A stretch of DNA of 64,000 nt from Cheilinus undulatus (lineage: Eukaryota; Chordata; Actinopteri; Labriformes; Labridae), in the NCBI RefSeq assembly GCF_018320785.1, contig NC_054873.1, positions 19,310,196 through 19,374,195 on the forward strand, given 5' to 3'. Made by a program: the position numbers and the translations under genes. The notes under the pieces are model-generated. The model was not told where the DNA came from and searched no databases. It saw nothing but the letters and a program-made list of their open reading frames with translations. Shown one piece after another: positions 38,301 through 50,300 of this stretch (the stretch's first letter is position 1; every line of letters begins with the position of its first letter).

Positions 38301-41300
38301 GTTAACTTGTGGTTGCATGCTACAATAGCACAGCACATTAAAGGTATGATTTATACATGAGTGATCACACTAGGTGGAAAATACTGCATAGTTAATTTCT
38401 AGTGTTAGCAAGTCCCAAAGATCACAAATTTGACCTACACAATATGCTTCTGTGATCTGAATTCCTCTTAATACTAAAAATGTAAGATTTTCTGTAGAAA
38501 TATGAAACTTTGCTTAGAAAAGAGGTAAGTTTGATTGTGTGTATTCATCTGTGTGCAGTATGTTAAACAGAGGAGGAATAAGGGAGTAGATGATGGTCGC
38601 TTTATTCTGAAGTCATGCAATAAGAGGGTTTTGAACAAGAGTGAGAGTGCCCTCTAGTGGAGATGCACCAAAAGGCAGTCTTGAAAAAATGCCTTCGACA
38701 CCTTTCACATGTAAAAGCCTTCTTTATAAGTAAATCATTCATCCAGTTTTGAAAACACTGGTCCTCATTCAGCAGCAGTTTAAGGAGATTTTTTTTATCC
38801 TTTCATAATTTATTTTTTCTTAGATGAGATTTCTTCTCAGCTAAGAACAAAAACAAAGAACACTCGTGAGCACTACACACATTTGAGTACTGTTATGATG
38901 AAGATTTTTTCATCAAACCCTTATTTAAAATAATCTGTTTATATTTATTAGCCCCCATTATTCTAATTATTTCCTACTTTATTGAGTGTGTGTTCCTTAT
39001 TGATCACAGTGTGATTTTTGCTGTATCAGATGACAGCAAGGTCTAAAAAGCTATATATAAGCTGCAGCTTATCTAAGAGTATATTCAGTGTGCACTACTT
39101 ATATCTATTTGATCGTGTGTGACTTCTGAGTGTGTGCTGTGTGCAGAAAGCCCTACACTTTCACGTCCTAATATGGGCATAAAAGGGGTGTTTTTTATGC
39201 TAATCAGGAAAAATATGTACAATCTTCCAGTTTACAGGAATTTGCTATTCATCAAATAAAAAACACAGATGAAAAACATTCCTCTGATGTTCTCAGGAAT
39301 TTTCTCAAGAGCAAGTTTAAAGAACTAAAGAATCTTAAAGAATACAGAATATGGCCCATTATGAGAGAAAGAAGGAAATGATGGAGAATCTTGCCCTAGA
39401 AAACAGTTTTATCCTTTTGATTGCTCACATTTGCCCTTCATTATAAGGAGCAAAGCATTCCAGAACTCATTAAAAATGTATTTTGCACTGTGCTCAGTGT
39501 GGACTAAGCAACATACACAAAAATAATCCAATTGTCTTTCCCGGAAGATGGATTCAGAGAAAAACAACATTAAGCCTTGAGGCGATTCACAAGGTTCACT
39601 TCAAGTGCACAGAGGGAAAAAAATAACAGTGATGTGAGACAGATTGGCCAATAACAGATCATTTATGCCCCCTGTTGTCAAGAAAGAAAATGACAAAACG
39701 TAAAGGAATAGACTGAAAACTGTAAACCGACCAGTTGGCACACTGCTCATTGACAATCTAATCTTCAAAATCATCTAGTTGTTGATGTTGTGTTTATGTG
39801 TTATATATCAGCCTATTCCAAGTGTCAATAATGCACGGAAATACTAATAATACTAAAAATTTTAAGCTACCTATGACACAAAGATTTTTTGCCATACACA
39901 GAAGAGACAAAATTGTCTTAAGGACAGTATTGTTTTTAAAAATAGTCCTCAATAACATGAAACTTTGCACTGCTATGAGGTAAACCTTCTTAACTAGAGG
40001 TATTATTAAAGATCTCAGTTAGCCTATCTCGATTAGATTCACCTTTGACATGAACTGCCAATTGATTATTAAATAGAAGTAACCCTCATCAATTTGTTTT
40101 TAATTTTTCACAGTGCTACCCACAAAGCGGAGCATAATGCATTTTGTATCACACTAAAAGGGAACTGCTTACCTCAGCCTTCCTCTGTATCTCACTTATC
40201 TAAGCTACTTGCTGTGTTTAAAATCCTTTAAATGAAAACAGGTTGCCAGAGGCAAACATTAAAAGAATCACAAAATCAGAGGAGCTGCAGACAAACTCAC
40301 CGTGCTGTTGAAGACCACACTGTGGCCATTGCCTACGCTTTCTATGCGGGTGGCGAGGTTGAGACAGATGGCCCTGTGCCGGATAGCATCCATGGTTTGG
40401 GCATCGAAGAAGTCATGGGGCCGTGCTGGAAGACGGAGATGGACAGTCTTATGTGAGGCAAGAGTCACACAAATGTCACATCTGGGTTTCTACTTTGGCT
40501 TTGTTATATTAATGGCTTATGATGATCTGTTATTGACGACAGCTTTGTGGCAGTCATCATGGAATGAAAACTCTGAATATGTTAAAGGCACAATAGCAAC
40601 AAGTAAAGTATAAGAATCTAATGGTTTAGCTGGCTGAAAATTGATGTCCCACTGCACAAAAGCAATGTTACTGATAAATTCTGTTGTTGAAACTAATCCA
40701 AAATTTTTAGATTAAAGCAACAAAAACTAACAAGTACTCATAAGTTTGCTTTGTTTCAGGTTAGAAAGCTAACAGACATATGATCATCTAGTTTATTATT
40801 ACTCTTTTATTACTCTTTATTTTTTAAAGAGGATGTATTTAATTCAACCTTAAAAAAGGACAGCTTTGATTAAAATAAGATTTGATTGCAGATTTTGATG
40901 GCAAACAAGACAGGGAGATGCATTATGTATATTTAGAGCTCTGGAAAAATAATGGGAGTACTGAAAAAGTGTACATGTGTATACATTTGCCATTTTTGAA
41001 GAAGAGATCTCTGATCTCAATGGAACTAACCTGGCTAAATAAAGGTTAAACAAAAATACAAAAAATGTTCATGTTTGAATAAAATTAACATTTTTTATTA
41101 TTGTCTATAGCATTGCTCCCAACTAAATAAATACAAAGAATATATTCTGAGTTCTCCCTTAATTAAAACACGAGTATTCTGTTGGCAAAAATTATCATGA
41201 GAATCCGGAAACATGGAAAAATTCATCCTGCAGATTGCTACAGATCTGGAGTATAAGTGGACATACACATAATAAAAACAATGCTAGTTTCTGTTGTAAA

Positions 41301-44300
41301 CCTGGAGATCGCTTCAATCAACAGGACACAATGAAAGAATATTAAGTGCTGTATAGTAAAGGTGGCCACTTTAGTACTGTATGTTAAGACTAGAAGCTGC
41401 TGCTGTTGTGTAGCTGGATCTCTTTGAATTTTTGGCAGACAGGAAACATTTTTTAAACATTTCTCAAATTAACTGCCCTACAAATTCATCAAAAAAAAAT
41501 CAAAGGTGTTATGCATATATGCATACAAGCTGTGACATTTAATCAAACATGGGCAAGAAGGAGCTTTATGTTAACTCAGCCCCCACACTGTATGTGTCAT
41601 ACCAACAATAATACTGGACAAAAATGCTTGAGTCAAATTAGAAAAGTTTACTTGGTGTGATACCGCTGTTTTCATTGTTTTGAGCAGTCATCTGCACAAT
41701 CACCTATGGGTTTTTTTTTCCAGATATTTAGCACTTTAAACTTGATTTCTCTGTAAATACTAATGAATTCTTAATAAAGGGAACTGAGTGGTGTAATTGC
41801 ATGTTTACAATAATTGGAAGGTAAGGGGTCTTAAAGCCAAATTCCAAAACATCTGCCTGGACTATAACCAGTTAAACCTGTAGAAATCTGAGTAAAATCA
41901 GTTAAAAATAGCTGTCCAGGAAATCCCTAATTAATCTGAATGCTGTGTTTGAACCATTTGGAGTCCAAGCACAAACAAGGCGTCTTTAGAAAGGTACCAC
42001 TTTTTCTTCCCAAACTGTCGGACTCACTATAGGAGCTACTGAAACTGAGTACACAAATAAAAGCAAAATCATTTTTTAATTTGTATGGGAAACAGAGGCC
42101 TGTAGATGACTGTAGCTTGGAAGGTATAAGCTGGAAACTCAACTGGACTAAAGTATGAAACCTTAGCTAGTTTAGGTTCAAAGTTGATAACAATAACCAG
42201 GAAAAGAGTATTTTACACAGTTTTTTATAGGGAAAGTCTGTGTTTCAGATTGAAGACTCCACTAAGGATAGAGGTTGGCAGACATTTTTCTATACAATAT
42301 TGCTAATAATTGTCAGGAAAAAGACATTATTTCAGCAAATACAGAGAATACAAATACAGCGAATGACAACTGCAAATTTTAAATGATAAAAACAGATGGA
42401 TCTTTATGGATTTAATTATGTTTGGACTAGATATAGATTGTGAGGACTCTTTCTGATGTTGCAGGACTGTTTTTGATGAAATATTCTGATCAGGAGAGTA
42501 CAGGAGAGCTTCTAATGGTGAGCTGTGTCACTTTTAATATTGATTGTTTGTTTGTTTGTAGCCTGACAAATGCATTAATTGTGGCTGCTGTGCTGATTTT
42601 ATCCTGGGATGGTCAGAATCAGAGCTTTCTGGTGGTTTTTAACATGTTATATTTACATTTTTGTAAATAACTGAAAAGTTACCCAAATCTGGCAGTCTGC
42701 CGGTGGGCCCTTAGATGTGTAAGGGGTTAACTCAACACAAGTTAAACTGGCCAATGCAAGGAAACGCAACCTAGCCTCTGTATCAACAAAGCAGAACATC
42801 ATACAATGAGAGTGCAGTGCAGTGCCTGTCATTGTAATACGACATCATTTTATTAATTGTAACAAGGAACTTGTATTTGGCAGTCTGTGTTTTCTTGTGG
42901 GGTGGAGGTTTGAAGCTGGTATCAAAAATTAAATAGTGTGTTTTTAATGAAGCATTACTTCAGGTGCATTTTAAGTGTCTGCATGCATGATTTTAATTCT
43001 CTAAATAAATTAAAGTAAACTTATGGTTTTCTGGGAGGCCAGGTCATGAATCTAAGAGTTATGCTTGTGAAAGCAACTGGCATGCGTTCTAGTACACAGA
43101 ATTGCGCGGCACTGCTGTGTCTCTAAGTGTTCATCAAAATCATTTAAAGTGCAAGTAAACCTCCAGCTCAGAGCTAACGACGCCCACTTAAGAAATTTGA
43201 AAAATGCACAAAAAATGGGCAGTTTGGTACTGAGAGGTAGGATGTTTTTCCCCTCCAGAGTCCCCTGAAGCAGTCTGTAGTGTGGAGGTGGACCATGGTG
43301 GTCCTGAGCACTACCTGTTTGGGCCATTGGCTCCAGTACCTGTGTTACTAAAGCCAGAGCTCTTAGAACCGAGGCAGTGCAGGTGCGGGAAAGGATGGGA
43401 GTGGTCTCTGAATGGTAAAGTTGGTTAGAGGCGGTAACATTCTACCTTTTATATAAAGTTTAGTAGAAACTGTCACATAAGCCGTGCCTTTTCAGTAAAG
43501 ATTTTTCAAAGCAGATGTCTGTTTGAGCTTGAGCTATTGAGTTAAAAGCAATAAATTGCAGATTTTTATCAGTTTTGTGCAAATGTCAGGAAAAACACCA
43601 GCATTGATGTGTTTTATCATAGTTCAGTCAGATACCACAGAGGTTCACTACCTCTTTAACATCACTTCTTACATATGCAAAATAATAGGGATGCACCAAA
43701 AACTCGGCTGCCGAAAATTTTCGGCCTACAATGGCCCAAAAGTGCATTTTCGGTTTTCGGCCTAAAGACTTTTATCACCGAAACAAGGCCGAAACACGAC
43801 GCTGTGATGACACAAGCAAAAACCGCGGCCAGCAAGCGCTTGGATCAATGGTTCTCAAATAGGGGTACGCGTATGTGAAGGCACTCCAGGGGGTATGCGA
43901 GATTTTAAAATACATGCCAGCTATTTAAGCAAATAGCGCCTTTCTTTGCACGTCAGGAGCAACACGTTTTTGCGGGTATATCATGTACATTCTAAAATCA
44001 CATTCGTGCTGCGAATGTCTGCGGTGTGTTTTCTCTGTTCTCTGATAAACAGTGATATTTATTGAAGCGGAAGATAAAAGGAGGTTTGTCCCTCTCTGTC
44101 CTTCACTCCGTGCGTAACGCGACACTTCTACGCACAGCCAGGACGCCAGTGCCTTTTTGTTTCACTGTTTCATTCACTGTGCCAGCCAAGTTTGTACAAG
44201 GAGGGACTGACTTTTCATTTATTCTATGTCAAATATGATCAATAAGAGTTATAATATTGCACAGCTAAGGCTCGCGGTGAGAGGAGTTAACTCTCTCCAC

Positions 44301-47300
44301 AGCACACAGACTGGCTCACCTGTTTGTGTTCAAGACTGTCCAGAGGAGTCTTTTAGCTGGTTGATCTGGAGTTTTTATTAGTTGTTTGTCTGAGGTCAGA
44401 GGAGACTGTGTTGGTAAATATTTCACTAAAGTCCCATTAGTTTAGAAACAGCTCCAGCTGTGTGAGTTTCACTCCAACAAGCGCACATGGTGGTGGTGGT
44501 GTCGATTTTTAAGGTAGACAGAGGAACAAAAATGTCCTCCTCTCCATCACCACCTGATGTTTGATATCTCCTCATATTTGTCTGTAGTTAGTGCTTGTGT
44601 TTTTGCCTTTTTTTTTTTTTTTTTAGCCTGGTAGAGAGGGAGACAGGCAGCAGGCAGCCCCACATGTCCACATTAGCGCAAATGCGCTACTTAAATATGC
44701 GCAGAAATATCGCACTGCAAAATGATGTTGCAGGTGTGGAGGCATGCTTTGACTGCTACGGGTTCTAAATGTAAATATTTTGTGTAAATAATTTGCATGA
44801 AAAAATTGCGTATAGAGTGTAAGGACCTTAAGTTTATAAACTGGAGGTAATATTTTGTATGCTCTTAAATTTAATCACCCTAAAACTCCCTGAGTCTCCC
44901 CCATGGCAGGATGGTTTGACCCACACTGGAACATGCCTGTCGATCACTGCATTCACAACCTCTCCATTCATAAAATGTTTATGATTTATTTTTTGTAAAG
45001 AAATGTTGATCTATAACTAAGTTCATGATTTCAGTTTGAGAAAAGAGAAGTCATTTTTTAAAATTTGTTTATTATTTACAGGTTTTTAGTTCTTTAGTTC
45101 TCTATGTTTTTATTTCCAAATTGTTCCAGAGAGACCACTGCAGCCGAGCAGAGTTTTGCACACTTCTGGGTTTAAAGCCTTTCCAGTCACTGTTTTTAAT
45201 AGCTACATTAATTTGAATTCCCACATTTAGTGATGAGAAGATGTGCCATGAATTTAGTCATGCATTTTTAATATTTAAAATGTATGAAAAAAATCTAATA
45301 TTTGTAATTTGAAAGTGTTTATCAGTTACAAAGTTCGATAAATCAGATGGCTGTCACAGCAGTCTTTAATGTCTTTCTTTTTGGTAAAGAAATGTTGCGC
45401 TGTTTAGGGCGTGCTTGGCTGAAAAAATACTTCACAGGGGGTACACGACTGAAAAAAGGTTGAGAACCACTGATTTGATGTATACATGAGTGGGGTCAAG
45501 TTAAACATTTTATTTTGTTTTTTTATTTTATTTTATATTGAGTATTCTTAGAATGAAGTGCTTAATAAATATTTACATAATTATGTAATTGATTTATTCT
45601 TTGAAGCATTAATATTAATTTTTGCAATTTATTTTAGTGAGGTTAGTACACAGTCATAGCCATAAATGCAATGGTACTAATAACTGACATAATAATTTAT
45701 TTCGGTGTTTTGGTTTTCAGCCTTGGTTTCCTCATTTTCGGTTTTCGGTTTCGGCCAAGAATTTTCATTTCGGTGCATCCCTACAAAATAATGTAGTAAC
45801 AGCAGCAACTGTGGGACTTTATTTGTGTTAAAAAAAAATTCAAATCAATAATGGCTGCTTTCTGCACTTAACATTTACACACAAATTTACAACATGAGAA
45901 GAGAAAAAAATTAGCTGAAAAAAAACTAAATTCTGCACAATGCAGTGACAGTAAATCTGAGGTGAAACCTGCCAATAGTTACCAACTATCAGTGTCAGCC
46001 ACATGCATAACCTGAGATAAACTGAAAAGGGCCAACAAGAACACAGACTGAAGTGTAGTTAAATGAAATGCAGAGCCTTGCAATGGGGAGAATCCATCTG
46101 TCTATCTGGCTCCAGCCTATGTACCTGTTTGTGAGTGTGTAAGGTCTTGTTCTAGCTTTTCCACCAGAGAGGTGTGGGAATTAAAAATCTGTTTCAGCAC
46201 ATCAAACTCATGCACACCTCATAAATGTGTTCAATATGTAATCTTTATGAAAAAGTCAAAGACAGAAAGCACTATGAGAAACAATAGAAAAGGGGGTAGT
46301 TTGTGTGTCTGTGAGGTACGTACGTAGGGAGCACCTGCGTTTGTTCTTGAGCTTCTTCCTCTTGTTGAGTCCAGCCTTAGAGGGAGACTCTTCCTTGAGT
46401 TTGGCTTGGCTGGACATTTTAGAAGAGCTCTGCTGGCTGAAGTGACTGGGGACATGACGAGCTAAACCTCCTTGGGAAGCAAAGCTGACGTTGCAGCCTC
46501 CAACTACACACTGCAGCAGAATACAACAATTAAATCTTTTTTTTGTTGTTGTTTTTTTTTGTTTACCACATGGTAACAATGTCTGAAATCAGCTACAGAC
46601 ATTTTCATTTGAGTACACTGTTTTGCAGTGCATGCTCTTTGAAACACAGAGCTAACACAGTGAATAAGGCTAGATGTTGATGCTCAAATTTTAATCCCTG
46701 GACAGACTGACAGCAAAGCTCCTAAAACATCACAGCTTGGATTAACAGCTACATATCTGTATTTCCTCTTACCTTGAAGGGTTTATCTCCGCTATGGGTC
46801 AGCATGTGTCTCTGAAGCCAACTTTGACTTGTGGATGGTGTGTTGTACACTTTACAACCCTTCCATAAACAGACAAAAACCTGCAGGATAAAGAGGAAAA
46901 GGCATGATGAAAGTAGAAGGATTACAGTAAACACATAAAAAATAATAATAATGGAGAGAAAGTGGCAGGGAAAATTTGACACAGTGAAAATACAAGCAAA
47001 AAGAAAAGTTGGTTGCCAAGACAGTCACAAAAACAAAGACAGATTCCTCTAATTATACACGGCATGTAGCACTGACTTGTCCTAGCCTCACCTCTCAGGA
47101 GCCTGAGGAATTTCTTGAATGCAGAAAACAAAAGAAGAATGTATGAATATGCGTTTGATAAAGTCTTTCTGCTTAAAAAGGGGGGGGACTTAACATTTGA
47201 TAATCCCGTTATACTTAATCGAAATGTTTGTTTTTGACTGTATATGGCACATTACAGATTAAAAAAGCACTGCTCTCCAGGCATGTTTGGCCTTTAATGC

Positions 47301-50300
47301 AACTGTACCATTTTCTACCTCCAATTACACATGAGGACAAAATTATTAGGCCCCCTAAAATTTCATTTCATTTTCCCCCCTGAGTGCTGCTAAACAGAGC
47401 CAAGATTTTTTTTAACACAGCTTTTCCAAACATCCTAGTTTTATTTTGGTAACTTTCATTATTTAACTTTGCACACAGAAACAAAATTACTTCACAAAAA
47501 CAAAAACTACCAGGGTCAAAATTATTTGCCACCTAATAGTCAGTTGTGTCTCTCCTTTTTGCTGGATAACAGCCTACAGTTGATTTTTTTAGTTTTTCAA
47601 CAACTCTCATAGGCAACGTCTCTATGGCCAAAGAGCTCTAGTTTGGTTTGATCTGACTGAGGACAAGCTTCCAGTATGCATAGCCTTTCTCTAGCACACT
47701 TCAGTCAGTCTTTTGCAGAAGTATTTTCTTTGGTCTTCAACCTCATAGTCCATTCCTATGCAGGGATTTAGTGATTGTCATCTTTGAGACTACAATTCCT
47801 GACCTGGCCGAATCATCCACTACGGTCTATGCAGTTTTTCTGGGGTCTTGAGACACATCTCTAACTAGTTCTCTTTCCAATGTCTTTGAAATCTTTCTTT
47901 TCCAACCCCTGCCAGGCTTCTTCGTGGCTCTCTTTAAATTTGCTTGAGCATACTTCTCACTCCAGTTCTTGATACTTGGAAACACTGTGATAACTTTGTA
48001 TATCCTTTTCTTGCTTTATGAGCATCAACAGTTGTCTTTCTCCCATTTAAACTGATTTCTATCGTTTTGGCGCTTTCTCGAGCAAAACCCTTACTAAAGT
48101 TTAGAACTGTGTGAAAATTGGGAAGATAACCCTCAATTTTAACTTGATTTTACAAGCTCTGAGCATTACAAAGTCTAAGCACGCCATTACACAACAGTGG
48201 GTTGTTCTATGGCTCAACTAAAAGGTCAGTCCTAAAGCGGGCTAATAATTCAGACCCTGGTATTTTTTGTGATTTTTTTTGTTGTTTGTTTCTGTGTGCC
48301 AAGTAAAATAATGTAAACATCCCAAACCAATCTAGCATGTTTGGAAAAGCTGTGTTAAAAATTCCTTGCTTTGCTTTTGGGGGGTGGGGGGGTAATAATT
48401 TCGTCCTTATCTGTAAATCTTCTAATGACTGATTTTCTTACAGGCAGTGTTAGTCTGACTAAAGCTTGCTAATTTTGTTTAGCATTGTAACCTATATATA
48501 TATTTTGCTTTTTGTTTACATTACATATAAATCATAAGTACAATATTGATAAATGGTGATCTGTTGTTTGTGAGCACAAAAATGAAATGTCTCCATCTGC
48601 ATAAGTTAGGGCCCGGGCTTCCCCAACTAACACACGTAAAGCACATAACATGACTTTTGCCAGCTGCAGGACAGAGAAGTCTGGTGATGGGAAAGAGAGG
48701 GCAAAGTGGCTAAACTTCCACCCAGGCAAGTCGGAAAACATTTTTTCCCCTCCTTTGTCAATCTGATCCACAGTGACTGATGCTGATCCTGCTGAGAGCA
48801 TCACTGTTGGCTTTCAAACCTTAAAAACATTTCATACTGACACTGGCAAATCTGAGACACAAACATGGAAAGGAGGAGGTAGAACTAAAGGTTCCTGACG
48901 GCTTTGATTGTTTATAAATTATCTTGTCTGTTGATATAAGCTCGCCAATGGACAGTGCAGAACTCTCTCATCAAAGGCCATCACTCATGAAGAAAAAAAC
49001 ATTTTTCTCCCTCCCCCTGCTAATGATAGAAACCAATAATAATCCATACAGATCCTCAAAATAGGATTTTTTCTGAAACAGAATCAAAATGATCTTCAAC
49101 ATCAAAACAATTTAAGATCCCTTTAAGATCCTACATGTTACAGCCCAACCACGTGAGTCAATTTAAACATTAAAGATGTGCGCAATAAAGCTGTCTCAGT
49201 ATTGTAGTCCAAAATAACTCAGAGAAACACCTTTCTCTGGACTAAGTAAATAAAATAACAGAGCTTGCAAGCAAAGCACAGACATTACTGAAATTGATAA
49301 ATGCTCTGCTGTGACTAAATGAGTGCACCTAAGTTAGTTAGTTAGTGCCATAGGGTATTTTATGCCTTTGATTTGGCCTGGCAGGGGTTGGCAGGGTATC
49401 AAAAGAAGCATTGAAATCTGTGGTCTGATTAAGCATGGTAGGAACCTGACATGTTGGTACTGGATTTTGGTTCTCATTTCCACTGAAATGTAGTGCCAAA
49501 ACTTTTATTCCAGTAGCATTAAAATCAAGTCTATAAGCTTAGACACACAGTAAGTAAAGGCCTTTAGATTGCCTGGCTACCACTCAGACACTAAAGGAGA
49601 TAAAGAGAAAGCTTTTAAGTTTAAAGTCTACTAACCCCTCCTCTCTGCCCATCAACATGGATTCCTCTGATGTGTTCGGCCAGGTCAGGACTGGAGTTGA
49701 AGCACTGCGGGCAGAGGTCCCAGCAACAGGGATAGGCCACTGTTTTAGGCCCTGAAGAGCTGGCAATGCTCTGCCCATTCATCATTGCAGGGGTGGAGCG
49801 CCCACTGGATACTGTGCTTTCCATCTCCATCAGGGTACTGCTGATACTGAGAGTGAAGAGAAAGTATGGTTGAGGAAAGAACACAATCCCACTGTTAAAA
49901 TCCTGGGGGCTATAGCCATAAAATAGATCTTCTTGCTTTGCACAGTCATGAAGAACAGGTGCAGATGCACTGAGTAGGCAATATGCGTGAAAGCCTTTGG
50001 GCTGAAACTGATTTTCCATGCATACCACTCATGCTAAAACAATTATATCTTTGTGTTTAATGTTACTGGCATTGTTTTCTTAAAATATTGAACTGTAAAC
50101 ATAATGGCTGTGGAAAATGTTTAGCCGTTATACTATAATCAAGAACCCCCACAACTTACTCCTAATTCAAGTAATGTTGATTTAGCTTCAGTTCATTCAT
50201 GAGATTGGTTGGAGTATTTTTCAGTGTCTCTTTCCCACCATTTATGTGGGCGCCCTCCAACCTACACCTCCACAGAGGTTTGCTATTTCACTTGAATGTG

